Counted from the stretch's first letter, positions 1 to 9,061 are shown. The stretch: DNA of 49,809 bases from an uncultured Gammaproteobacteria bacterium (GCA_913048065.1 CAJWVG010000003.1:1-49809), one strand, 5' to 3'. Translations and numbers: made by a program. Notes: generated by a model from the letters alone, not told the origin.

Positions 1-1600
1 CAACATTCTCAAGATCTTCCTCTAATATTCCTAGTAACTCTAATCCTCTTTTCAAGCCATTACCATTAGTCATATAGTTTGTACCAATACCACCAACATA
101 ATCATCCATTATCTTTTGTAGTCTTTGTAGACCTTGAATTGGAAGAATATAACTTGGAGAAACTGTACCAGCCGTAATTTCGTTACGACCAACTGTATAA
201 TTCTCAAGAGGTTTATAAATTATCTCTTTAAATTTTTCACATTGTTTTTCAGTCACAGATATACCATTGGCTTTTCCATCATTAATATATTGAACTGCTG
301 CTTTAGCACATAGTCTTCCTTCTGTGAATGATCCTGAAGAAAACGCATGTGCAGTTCCACCAGCTGCGTCTCCAGCTGCGAAAAGACCATCAATAGTCAT
401 CATTCTGTTATATCCCCAAAAGTATTCTGGAATACCTCCTGAGATATCTTCAGGACCACTGACCCATGCACCAGAGCATGTCGCATGTGAACCCATTACA
501 TACGGTTCAGATGTGGTTAATTCAGGGTTTTGGTATTTTGGATCAATATCTTGAGAAGCCCAAACAACTGCTTGTCCAACAGTCATACCTAAGAAATTTT
601 CCCATCCAATTACTTCAAGATGAGGGTCTTGAAATGCTTCCATTGTAACCATATGGATAGGTCCTCTTCCAGCTGCTGTTTCTTGTATGAATGCATGATT
701 TCGTAAACATGTTGGTGTTGGTATATGATCTATATATTCACCAACCATTTCTTTAGTTTGGTCATACCATGTTTTTTCATAGTTATCCCCATTTGCGTTT
801 TGTGTATATGTTTTAAGATGTAAGAAATAAGCCCCTACTGGTCCATAACCATCTTTAAATCTTGTTAAAACGATACGGTTTTCCATTTGCGTCATTTTGG
901 CGCCAACGGCTATTGGTAATGCATAGGCAGAACCGTTGCTCCACGGAGCGTACCAAGTACGTCCCATGCCTTCACCGACTGCACGTGGCTTAAATATATG
1001 TGATGCTCCACCAGCTGCACAAATTACAGCTTTTGCTCGAAAGACATAGTGGTCACCTGTACGCATGTTAAAGCCTGTAGCACCTCCAACACGGTTATCG
1101 TTTGTTTCATCCATTAACAAATGAGTTATCATAACCCTATTGTAAATTTTATCTGCAGATTTTTTTGCTGCTTCAGCAACAATTGGTTTGTAGCTTTCAC
1201 CGTGTATCATAATCTGCCACTTTCCTTCTCTCTGATACTGTCCCGTTTTTTCATTACGCATTAATGGTAATCCCCATTCTTCGAACATATGTACACATGA
1301 ATCTACATGGCGAGCCATATCATAAGCCAAATCCTCACGGACCATTCCCATTAAGTCATTTCTTGCATACCTTACATGGTCTTCGGGTTGATTCTCATCC
1401 CATTGCATACCCATATAACAGTTGATTGCATATAAACCTTGAGCAACTGCACCACTCCGATCTATATTTGCTTTTTCTGCACAAATGATTTTCATGTCAC
1501 GGCCCCAATACCTTGCTTCAAAAGTGGCACCAGTTCCAGCCATACCACCACCAACGACTAAGATGTCGCAATCTTCATAATGTGTTTTGTAATTAGCCAT
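1..1600 (-). CDS. aprA: Adenylylsulfate (APS) reductase alpha subunit, partial (runs off the window start)
   Basis: Reverse-strand frame open from the ATG at 1600 to base 1. Reads MANYKTHYEDCDILVVGGGMAGTGATFEARYWGRDMKII... (FAD-binding), then ...GRGPIHMVTMEAFQDPHLEVIGWENFLGMTVGQAVVWASQDIDP... and ...GLFAAGDAAGG.... Lies directly downstream of aprB (TAATG overlap). Confidence 0.95.
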   Translation of the reverse strand, partial: MANYKTHYEDCDILVVGGGMAGTGATFEARYWGRDMKIICAEKANIDRSGAVAQGLYAINCYMGMQWDENQPEDHVRYARNDLMGMVREDLAYDMARHVDSCVHMFEEWGLPLMRNEKTGQYQREGKWQIMIHGESYKPIVAEAAKKSADKIYNRVMITHLLMDETNDNRVGGATGFNMRTGDHYVFRAKAVICAAGGASHIFKPRAVGEGMGRTWYAPWSNGSAYALPIAVGAKMTQMENRIVLTRFKDGYGPVGAYFLHLKTYTQNANGDNYEKTWYDQTKEMVGEYIDHIPTPTCLRNHAFIQETAAGRGPIHMVTMEAFQDPHLEVIGWENFLGMTVGQAVVWASQDIDPKYQNPELTTSEPYVMGSHATCSGAWVSGPEDISGGIPEYFWGYNRMMTIDGLFAAGDAAGGTAHAFSSGSFTEGRLCAKAAVQYINDGKANGISVTEKQCEKFKEIIYKPLENYTVGRNEITAGTVSPSYILPIQGLQRLQKIMDDYVGGIGTNYMTNGNGLKRGLELLGILEEDLENV

Positions 1601-2091
1601 TAGTAGTATACTCCTTGTTTAAGTTTCCCAACTTTTTCCATTACAGGAAGACCTGTGTTTGATACTGGAACTTTGCCAGTTTTTAAATATGTTGGCTCGC
1701 CATATAATGTATTGTTTGCATGTGCTTCTTTGTTTGGGACATCTTTCTCTGCTAAATGAGGTATATGTTTGCCCCATGGCTTAGTTGTAATTGGTGATAC
1801 GAAGCTTTTCATATGACCATTTCTAAATTTAATTTTCCAACTTATAACACCTTTTTCTTCTTCTCTAAGAACACGTACTTTGTGTCCCATTGGTGCAAAA
1901 TCAGCATACCCGCGAACATCAATAGCATTTTGTGGGCAAGCTTTAACGCACGAATAGCATTCCCAACAAAAATTTGGCTCTATATTCACTGCGCGTCGAA
2001 TGAGTTTATCGATATGCATAATATCTGATGGACAGATATCGACACAGTGTCCGCATCCATCGCATCTGGTCATATATACAAAAGTTGACAT
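1600..2091 (-). CDS. aprB: APS reductase beta subunit, two [4Fe-4S] ferredoxin
   Basis: MSTFVYMTRCDGCGHCVDICPSDIMHID...CWECYSCVKACPQNAIDVRGYADFAPMG; adjacent to aprA. Confidence 0.96.
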   Translation of the reverse strand: MSTFVYMTRCDGCGHCVDICPSDIMHIDKLIRRAVNIEPNFCWECYSCVKACPQNAIDVRGYADFAPMGHKVRVLREEEKGVISWKIKFRNGHMKSFVSPITTKPWGKHIPHLAEKDVPNKEAHANNTLYGEPTYLKTGKVPVSNTGLPVMEKVGKLKQGVYY

Positions 2092-2122
2092 AATTATTTC
2101 TCCGTTAATCTACTTAAATTCA

Positions 2123-2905
2123 TTAATAGTTTTGTGGCTCAGAACGTTTAATACCCAGACCATATTGTTTTGGTAAATCTGCTGGTTCAGGTAGGTCATC
2201 TCTTGATCCGTCTTCTTCAGCCAAGTGTTTTTGAATTGCAGCTCCTGGTTTATAAAACATATGGGCAAATTTAGACCAGTATACTCCACCGAATAGGACT
2301 ACATTAGAGATAACAAACAAGACGAAAAATAGAGTTGCTAAACCAATAGAATTTGATGCTTGAAAGAAAGACCATAATAAACCAAAAGTTGAAGTTGCCA
2401 CCAATGAAAGGACGAATAAGTCAGCAAAAACAATTCTGCTCCAACCATTTCCTTCCGCTCTTACGTCTACTCTTTGTACAAACCAAAACCAGTAACCACC
2501 TACACATGTCATTATTGCACCAACATGCCATAACAAAGGATAAAAAGTTGATGTAGATGCTGTGTTGAAAATCATCACTGCAGATGCTATCCAAAAAAAG
2601 ATGGTTCCATACATCCCTAATAAATGTGTAATTCTTCTTGTTACACCACAGAATTCTGCTGAAGTTGCAACATCATGAGCTAGTGTTTTTACTATGATTG
2701 AAACTTTTTTACCGGTTGCTACAGATTTGGTAGCTGACAGTTTAGCTTTTTTTGCATTCTCAAAAAAAAACTTAACATTCTTCTTATGCATCATATCCAG
2801 AAGAACGCCACCGATGGTAAATATAACCATGAGGATTAAGAATCCTTGTAATGCATAAGATGGTATATTCAGGACGTTTTCAGCAAATGGGTTAGTTGTT
2901 AACAT
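2123..2905 (-). CDS. aprM: Membrane protein associated with APS reductase (AprM-like)
   Basis: Polytopic membrane protein of 260 aa immediately upstream of aprBA, with the SD-like GGAGAAATTATG. Position and topology match AprM. Confidence 0.82.
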   Translation of the reverse strand: MLTTNPFAENVLNIPSYALQGFLILMVIFTIGGVLLDMMHKKNVKFFFENAKKAKLSATKSVATGKKVSIIVKTLAHDVATSAEFCGVTRRITHLLGMYGTIFFWIASAVMIFNTASTSTFYPLLWHVGAIMTCVGGYWFWFVQRVDVRAEGNGWSRIVFADLFVLSLVATSTFGLLWSFFQASNSIGLATLFFVLFVISNVVLFGGVYWSKFAHMFYKPGAAIQKHLAEEDGSRDDLPEPADLPKQYGLGIKRSEPQNY

Positions 2906-2923
2906 AATTTCTCCGGATTTAAT

Positions 2924-3076
2924 TTATGCCTGCAGTTTTTGGCTCCTTTTAGATGACTTTACAGGGCCTTCAGTTATTTTTAAAAATTTTGGTAGAGATA
3001 TTTTGTCGTTCGTAAATGATGTAATGCCCTTACTTGTGACTGAGTTTCCTGTTACAGTTTTTTCTAACAATGGCAT
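2924..3076 (-). CDS. Small protein of 50 aa between sat and aprM, unknown function
   Basis: Manual reverse translation: MPLLEKTVTGNSVTSKGITSFTNDKISLPKFLKITEGPVKSSKRSQKLQA*. Preceded by ATAGGAGAGATTTATG, a strong SD like those of aprM and aprB. Fills an otherwise empty 276-nt gap. Below the ORF-track cutoff. Confidence 0.6.
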   Translation of the reverse strand: MPLLEKTVTGNSVTSKGITSFTNDKISLPKFLKITEGPVKSSKRSQKLQA

Positions 3077-3181
3077 AAATCTCTCCTATTTAAATTCGTG
3101 CTTGTGAAGGATTATAATATATTATTTATGTGTTTGGAATGACTTATTAGAAAATAAGTATATTCTTTTTAACCACATAAT

Positions 3182-4375
3182 CTAAAGGGATTGATAGTAC
3201 TTCATTAGTATTTCTGCGACTTCTTTTCTGGCAAATTCTGGAGGTAGCTCTTCTCCATTTGACAGCATTTCTCTAACTTTTGTTCCTGACAGTAATACAA
3301 AATCATCTTTGCTATGATCATCCACATCTCGCATCATGACAACTTCTTTTAATTTCTTTGAATATGCAGTGTGATCAGCAGAAAATATTTTTATTTTTAG
3401 TGAATTCTTGACTATATCTTGATTAAACATTTCTTGTGCCTCAAATGGGCCATAGTAATCCCCTACACCAGCATGATCTCGTCCAACTATGAGGTGAGAA
3501 CATCCGCAATTCTGACGAAATACAGCATGCAAGAGGGCTTCTCTTGGTCCTGCATAAAGCATATCAAACCCAAAACCTGAAATTATAACTGTATTTTCAG
3601 GAAAATAGAGCTCAACCATTTTTTCTATTGCTTCATTCCTAACATCACCAGGTATGTCACCATCTTTAAGTTTACCCAGAGTCATGTGTATTAGAACTCC
3701 ATCTGCTTTTAATCTTTCCAAAGCCATTTTACATAGTTCTTCATGGGCTCTATGCATAGGATTTCTGGTTTGAAATGCAACAGTAGTAGACCATCCTGCT
3801 TTATTAAGCATTTCCCTAATTTCGGGAGCAGTGGCAAAAGTTCCAGGAAAGTCTTTTGGAAAATAACTATAGTTTAAAACTTTAATTGGCCCAGAAACAA
3901 GTATATTACCTAGATTTAAAAAATTTGAAACGCCAGGATGCTTATTGTCTGTAGTACCAAAAATTTTCTCTGCTAAATTCAACATTTCACTATCAGTTAG
4001 GACTTCAATTGACTCTATAACTTGAGTGGCCATAACTGGTGTACCATCAACATTTGGGTCCAATAATGCTATTTCATCACTCTCTTTAATAGACCCTATA
4101 TCCGTAGTTAAGTTAATTATTGGTACCGGCCAAAATAATCCGTCAGTTGTAACCATATTGTTAGCAACACTAATTGCGTCTTTTTTATTCATGAAACCAT
4201 TTAGTGGTGTGAAATAACCAGCCCCTAACATAACAGTATTTGCTGCAGCTGCAGAATTAAGCAATAGTTGTGACAAGCTTGTAGACTGCTCCAAAATGGC
4301 ATCTCTTTCAGAAGAATCGTTGATAAATAAGGGTTTTAGGGTTTCAGATGCGTGTGGGGCTATCAAATTTTTCAT
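3182..4375 (-). CDS. sat: Sulfate adenylyltransferase (dissimilatory ATP sulfurylase)
   Basis: Motifs QTRNPMHRAHEELCK and VGRDHAGVGDYYGPFEAQ; 397 aa; next to aprMBA. Confidence 0.96.
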   Translation of the reverse strand: MKNLIAPHASETLKPLFINDSSERDAILEQSTSLSQLLLNSAAAANTVMLGAGYFTPLNGFMNKKDAISVANNMVTTDGLFWPVPIINLTTDIGSIKESDEIALLDPNVDGTPVMATQVIESIEVLTDSEMLNLAEKIFGTTDNKHPGVSNFLNLGNILVSGPIKVLNYSYFPKDFPGTFATAPEIREMLNKAGWSTTVAFQTRNPMHRAHEELCKMALERLKADGVLIHMTLGKLKDGDIPGDVRNEAIEKMVELYFPENTVIISGFGFDMLYAGPREALLHAVFRQNCGCSHLIVGRDHAGVGDYYGPFEAQEMFNQDIVKNSLKIKIFSADHTAYSKKLKEVVMMRDVDDHSKDDFVLLSGTKVREMLSNGEELPPEFARKEVAEILMKYYQSL

Positions 4376-4407
4376 AAAATATCCATAAATATATAATTAA
4401 ATTCTCA

Positions 4408-4436
4408 TTGATGAACGACAAGACTAATACTATAAT
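4408..4436 (+). promoter_or_regulatory. Putative sigma-70 promoter for the 4536 CDS (TTGATG-N17-TATAAT)
   Basis: TTGATG at 4408-4413, 17-nt spacer, TATAAT at 4431-4436, in the 160-bp divergent intergenic region between sat and the 4536 CDS. Confidence 0.5.
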
Positions 4437-4535
4437 CAACGTTGCTTAAAAAATCAAAGGACTTTTAAGTTAAACATATTGGAAATGCAGCATTAGATTT
4501 GCGCAGATAAACTAAGAAAGAGGAATATGTAAATT

Positions 4536-6443
4536 ATGGAAAAAATACTAGAAGTAAGAGATGGGTGTACAACCCCATTACAACTACTAAAAAGTAAGGC
4601 TTTTGCACAATACTTGGATATTTACAAAAAGCAGTTCATTAAAGAATTAAAAAATCGTGAGAATACTGATCTTAAAGATGATGTTCTCCATAAAATTGAG
4701 TACATAGAGGGTATAGATGCAAACACCTATATTTCAATTATAGAGGGTGAAACTCCTTTCTCTGGAGATGAACTTAGAGATCATCGTGATTCAGTTAAAT
4801 TTATTGATGGAGCATTTCATCATTACAGAACAAAATCATATACTAGATTAGTAAGATTACATAATGAAGTTCTTGAAGAAGGCACAGATGCTGAAATGAT
4901 AAAAGATAAAGTGTCTCTTAAAGCTGATAAACTTTCTGAGCTCATCGTAGAAACAAGAAGAATTCTGCTTATCAGAGCTGGTCTTGGTGATGGAGTAAGA
5001 AGAACAAAAGGATTAGAATGTCATCCAAACGTTGCGGTTGGTGAAATATCGGGTCATTTTGTAAATCTACCTGGTGACTATTCAAATTTAAATCAGGTTC
5101 CAATGACAACGGCTGCAGATATGAGGACCGGAGTCTACTATACAACTCATGCAAATAAGAGGGCTTTTCCTTTTTTTGCTTTAGATCACAACCCGGTTAA
5201 AAATGACAAATTTATTCCAGAAGACTATGTCGCAATACCTTTTGAAATTGGTAAATGGAATATACTTTGCTATATTCATAAAACTAGGGGGTACATAGAA
5301 CTTGAACCCGGTCTGTTGAACTTATTCCCATTCTCTAAAGTAGAGAATATTACGAAAAAACAACCCGATGGTATTTTTGTTTTAGGTTGTCCAAATTCTA
5401 ATATGGATGATTTAGGTTACTTTCATGACAAGGAAAATAATATACTCGTTGGATTGATACCAGGTCTGGATGAATGTCAATACTTTGGGTATGGAAAAAA
5501 ACCAATGCTAACACTGCATAATGTTTTGTGTATTCTTAATGGAGATTTACCTCTTCATTGTGGTGCAACAAGATATGTTGTCAGATTTGATGAAAAAACA
5601 AATGAGCCATATATTTTTGACTCATTCATCAAAGCAGATGATATGGGTAGAGCTACATTGGAAAATGAAGTTCCAATGTTTTATGGGACAGAAACAGGCG
5701 CTTTTGCATGTTTGGATGGATTCAGTGAACACGCTAAAATGCAAATGGAAGGTCGTGAAATCGGCTATAACAAGCATTCTGGAACTAATGCAAGACAAAT
5801 TGTACCAGTTACTGAATACTCTGAGATATCTACAGGGTCTGAACTTGATATACTCCTATATCTGAATAATTATGAGTTAATGAAGCCAGGCGTTTCATGT
5901 ATGAAAACAGATATTACTCCAGATGAGGCGTTGGAAAGCTTTAGGAGTGGTGCAAGAGTTGCTGCAGGAAGTACACAAACACACCGTGGAGATGTGGAAA
6001 TTAGTTACTGGGCAAACCCATTTCCTTTACTAAAAGATAAAGAATGGAAAGTATTGCCTCAGCATGCTGACATATGTGAAACATTTGAAAAAATCGAAGA
6101 GAGATTCTGGAATAATTTCAAAGCACGCGCACAAAAAGGTAAAATGAAAATAGGACTAGCTCATAGCATGTTAATGGCTGGTGTCTACAAGGAAAGTAGT
6201 GATGATTTACTAAAGGAATGTGGTTTTGAAGACAGGGTTATGGTTGAGCATGAAGGACCAGAACGCGCAGCTCATGATATGATTGAGTTAATCAAAAATA
6301 CTGCAGTAGAAAAACGTAAAGCCATTGGCGATAAGAGCCTGAAAGAAGTTGATGTCACTGTTGCAACTATTGGTGATAGCCGAACTGGTAAATCAGAAAT
6401 GGCAGAGAAAATGGAAGGTGTATTAAATATGAGTCTTATATAA
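4536..6443 (+). CDS. PEP carboxykinase / HPr-kinase-fold-like protein of unknown function with a C-terminal Walker A motif
   Basis: 635 aa; SD-like GAGGAA upstream. PLHCGATRYVV, FIKADDMGRATL, GTETGAFACLDGF, NARQIVPVTEYSEI...DILLYLNNYE, FRSGARVAAGSTQTHRGDVEISYWANPFPL match PEPCK segments in order. GDSRTGKSE lies at residues 613-621 of 635. Confidence 0.7.
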   Translation: MEKILEVRDGCTTPLQLLKSKAFAQYLDIYKKQFIKELKNRENTDLKDDVLHKIEYIEGIDANTYISIIEGETPFSGDELRDHRDSVKFIDGAFHHYRTKSYTRLVRLHNEVLEEGTDAEMIKDKVSLKADKLSELIVETRRILLIRAGLGDGVRRTKGLECHPNVAVGEISGHFVNLPGDYSNLNQVPMTTAADMRTGVYYTTHANKRAFPFFALDHNPVKNDKFIPEDYVAIPFEIGKWNILCYIHKTRGYIELEPGLLNLFPFSKVENITKKQPDGIFVLGCPNSNMDDLGYFHDKENNILVGLIPGLDECQYFGYGKKPMLTLHNVLCILNGDLPLHCGATRYVVRFDEKTNEPYIFDSFIKADDMGRATLENEVPMFYGTETGAFACLDGFSEHAKMQMEGREIGYNKHSGTNARQIVPVTEYSEISTGSELDILLYLNNYELMKPGVSCMKTDITPDEALESFRSGARVAAGSTQTHRGDVEISYWANPFPLLKDKEWKVLPQHADICETFEKIEERFWNNFKARAQKGKMKIGLAHSMLMAGVYKESSDDLLKECGFEDRVMVEHEGPERAAHDMIELIKNTAVEKRKAIGDKSLKEVDVTVATIGDSRTGKSEMAEKMEGVLNMSLI

Positions 6444-6452
6444 GACTCATAT
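6427..6452. terminator. 26-bp perfect palindrome between convergent genes, possible bidirectional terminator
   Basis: ATATGAGTCTTAT/ATAAGACTCATAT. Contains the stop codon of the + gene (6441-6443) and ends 2 nt before the stop of the minus gene at 6455. No U-tract. Confidence 0.4.
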
Positions 6453-6454
6453 CA

Positions 6455-6934
6455 CTAGCTATTGATAAGATTAAGTTTATCTTGCTCTCTATCATAGGGC
6501 GTAGATTCTCTAACGTCGAGAATCTTAATCTTATATAAAAGTGTTTTTCCAGAAAGATAATGATTACCATCTAGAGTGATTTCTTGATTGTTAATCTCAA
6601 TGACTCTAAAATCTTTTTTATTTCCTGACTCATTGACAAAAGCAATGGTCTCATCAACTTTTCTAAATTGTTTAGGTACATTTGATATCTTATCTTTGAT
6701 AATCAGTGATTCATCATATTCGCCAAAACCATCTTCTGGTCCGATCTTTATTTCAATATGGTCTCCTATAATTTTACCTTCAAGAGACTTTTCAATTTTA
6801 GGTAGCAATTTTTTTCCTTTTCCATGAATACATGATATGGGGCTATCAACCTTTTCAATAACTTTTGAGTGCTCATCATAAATTTCATACGTTAGGACCA
6901 CAAACATGTCTTTAGTAATTTTTTTTGAATTCAT
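6455..6934 (-). CDS. FKBP-type peptidyl-prolyl isomerase, SlyD-like
   Basis: GKIIGDHIEIKIGPEDGFGEYDE ... ITLDGNHYLSGKTLLYKIKILDVRE is typical of SlyD/FKBP with an inserted flap. Confidence 0.9.
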   Translation of the reverse strand: MNSKKITKDMFVVLTYEIYDEHSKVIEKVDSPISCIHGKGKKLLPKIEKSLEGKIIGDHIEIKIGPEDGFGEYDESLIIKDKISNVPKQFRKVDETIAFVNESGNKKDFRVIEINNQEITLDGNHYLSGKTLLYKIKILDVRESTPYDREQDKLNLINS

Positions 6935-7004
6935 ACTTTTCCTTAAATAGTTTGTACTATATTAATATTCTATAATAGAATTAACAATAATTCTTATAGA
7001 TACA

Positions 7005-7955
7005 ATGATGATGCAAAAATTAGGGAAAGTAACAATTTTAGGCGGTACAGGCTTCATAGGCTCTCAATTAGCTATCAAACTTTCCAAGCTATCGAGTAAT
7101 ATAGATGTTTTAACAAGAAATGCTGAGTCAAATCAGAGCTTAAAGATGATACCTAATCTTGAGATAAGGCAAATAGATGTTACGGATGAGAGGAATTTGA
7201 ATCTATGTTTTAAAGATTCTGATTTAGTGATTAATACTATAGGTATTTTGAATGAATTAGATGAAGATAATACATTTGATAATATACATCATGAACTTGC
7301 CAAAAAATTAACTAAAGCTTTAAACGCTAATAACATAAAAAGGTATCTCCATATGAGTTCTTTAAATGCTAATCCTAATGCACCAAGTAAATATCTGCAA
7401 TCAAAAGGACTTGCAGAAAATTATATTGAAGATAACTTAAGAGAGTTCTGTAATTACACAATTTTTCGACCTTCAATTGTATTTGGAGAAAAAGATTCCT
7501 TTTTTAATAAGTTTTCTACGTTATTAAAGATACTACCAATATTTCCACTAGCCTGCCCAGAATCGAAGTTTATGCCAATTTATGTTAATGATCTAACAGA
7601 ATTTATGATTGATTGTATTTTAAACCGTGAAACATTTAATAAGAAAATTGATGCCACAGGACCAAGAGAATATACGTTTCGTCAATTAATAGATTTAACA
7701 CTCAAATCATTACAAATAAAAAGATTGATAATACCGCTAAATTACACTCTCTCAAAATTACAAGCACAAGTGTTCCAAATATTGCCAGGAAAGTTATTTA
7801 CGGTCGATAATTTTAAATCATTGCAAATTGATAGTGTAAGCTCCACAGGTTTCAAAGGAAGTTCTTTGGTGGAAAATATTGTTCCAAGATATTTAAATGC
7901 ATCATATTCGCAACGACATTTTGAAAAATTAAGAAAAAAGTCAGGTAGAAAATAA
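7005..7955 (+). CDS. NAD(P)-dependent atypical SDR, complex I NDUFA9-like
   Basis: [32 protein letters not shown]... NmrA/NDUFA9-like Rossmann fold. Confidence 0.82.
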   Translation: MMMQKLGKVTILGGTGFIGSQLAIKLSKLSSNIDVLTRNAESNQSLKMIPNLEIRQIDVTDERNLNLCFKDSDLVINTIGILNELDEDNTFDNIHHELAKKLTKALNANNIKRYLHMSSLNANPNAPSKYLQSKGLAENYIEDNLREFCNYTIFRPSIVFGEKDSFFNKFSTLLKILPIFPLACPESKFMPIYVNDLTEFMIDCILNRETFNKKIDATGPREYTFRQLIDLTLKSLQIKRLIIPLNYTLSKLQAQVFQILPGKLFTVDNFKSLQIDSVSSTGFKGSSLVENIVPRYLNASYSQRHFEKLRKKSGRK

Positions 7956-9061
7956 TGAAAGTTTATCTTGTTGGTGGGGCGGTGAGAGATGAATTGCTTG
8001 GGCGACAAGTTAATGAGAAAGACTGGGTGGTAGTTGGTTCAACACCCAATGAAATGCGCAAGAAAAACTTTAAACAAGTAGGCAAAGATTTTCCAGTCTT
8101 CATTCACCCAGAAACTGGAGAAGAATATGCTCTGGCCCGCACTGAGAGAAAAACTGGGCATGGCTATACCGGATTTGATTTCGATACTAATTCAAATGTT
8201 ACTCTTGAAGAAGATTTAGCTAGAAGAGATTTGACTATCAATGCAATAGCTAAAGATGAAGATGGTACCTTAATAGATCCTTATAATGGACAAAAAGATA
8301 TTCAAGACAAAAGATTAAGGCATGTATCAGATGCTTTTTCAGAAGATCCTTTAAGAGTACTGAGAATTGCGAGATTCCATGCTACTTTAGGAAATTTTAC
8401 TGTCGCACCAGAAACTATGGATAAAATTAAAGAAATCGTAAAAAGTGGCGAACTTGAGTATTTAACACCAGAACGTATATGGCTTGAAGTATATAAAACA
8501 GAGGAAGAATTATTTCTCTTCTTTAAATTTTTAGATAAATGCAAAACTTTAGATCTGTTGTTTCCAGAAATAACCCTCAATCGTTGGGAAGCTGGAAAAT
8601 GTTGGTGGCCAAATAATCCAACAAATATTGAAGTAATAGCGGTTCATATGTTTAATCTTATTAACAGGGAAGGAATAATTAATTTTGCTAAAAGATTGAA
8701 AATTCCAAATGAATATAAAGAATTAGCTTTATTGCTAGATGATTGTTTTGATGACTATATCACTTATTTACCTAAAAATATTGATGATTATGATACATTA
8801 CTAGCATTAGTCCAAAAACTTGACATCCGTAAAGAAGAGAGATTGAAATCATTTATGTCATGTGTATATGCCTCAGAAGTTATTCATGGATTTGAGGAAC
8901 ATAAGTTTTTTTTTGAAGATTTAATCTATAAAATAAAGAATTATAAACTAAGTTTGGAAGATCAAAAAAAACCTGGTAGTGAAATAAAAAAGATTATTAA
9001 TGACGCGCATCGTGAAATCACTAAAGATTGTATAAGAAATATTTTAAATAAAACCAATTAA
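7955..9061 (+). CDS. cca: CCA-adding tRNA nucleotidyltransferase
   Basis: [31 protein letters not shown]...[27 protein letters not shown]. Confidence 0.95.
   Translation: MKVYLVGGAVRDELLGRQVNEKDWVVVGSTPNEMRKKNFKQVGKDFPVFIHPETGEEYALARTERKTGHGYTGFDFDTNSNVTLEEDLARRDLTINAIAKDEDGTLIDPYNGQKDIQDKRLRHVSDAFSEDPLRVLRIARFHATLGNFTVAPETMDKIKEIVKSGELEYLTPERIWLEVYKTEEELFLFFKFLDKCKTLDLLFPEITLNRWEAGKCWWPNNPTNIEVIAVHMFNLINREGIINFAKRLKIPNEYKELALLLDDCFDDYITYLPKNIDDYDTLLALVQKLDIRKEERLKSFMSCVYASEVIHGFEEHKFFFEDLIYKIKNYKLSLEDQKKPGSEIKKIINDAHREITKDCIRNILNKTN

Noticed and set aside
324-648. ORF-track + strand ORFs near the window start
   Set aside because: Antisense to aprA, whose frame is open and conserved across the whole interval.
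4972-5154. Antisense ORF inside the PEPCK-like gene (and similar shadow ORFs such as 1813..2028, 5521..5865, 16525..16968, 29732..30079, 33644..33967, 35224..35547)
   Set aside because: Fully contained in strong coding genes, no recognisable domains, no credible ribosome site; chance open frames in AT-rich sequence.
6372-6454. Frameshift or premature stop truncating a normal PEPCK after the C-terminal P-loop
   Set aside because: Only 11 nt separate the stop from the next (convergent) gene, and no other + frame continues. The kinase-2 and distal PEPCK-like motifs are already present upstream, so nothing is missing after the P-loop except by permutation.
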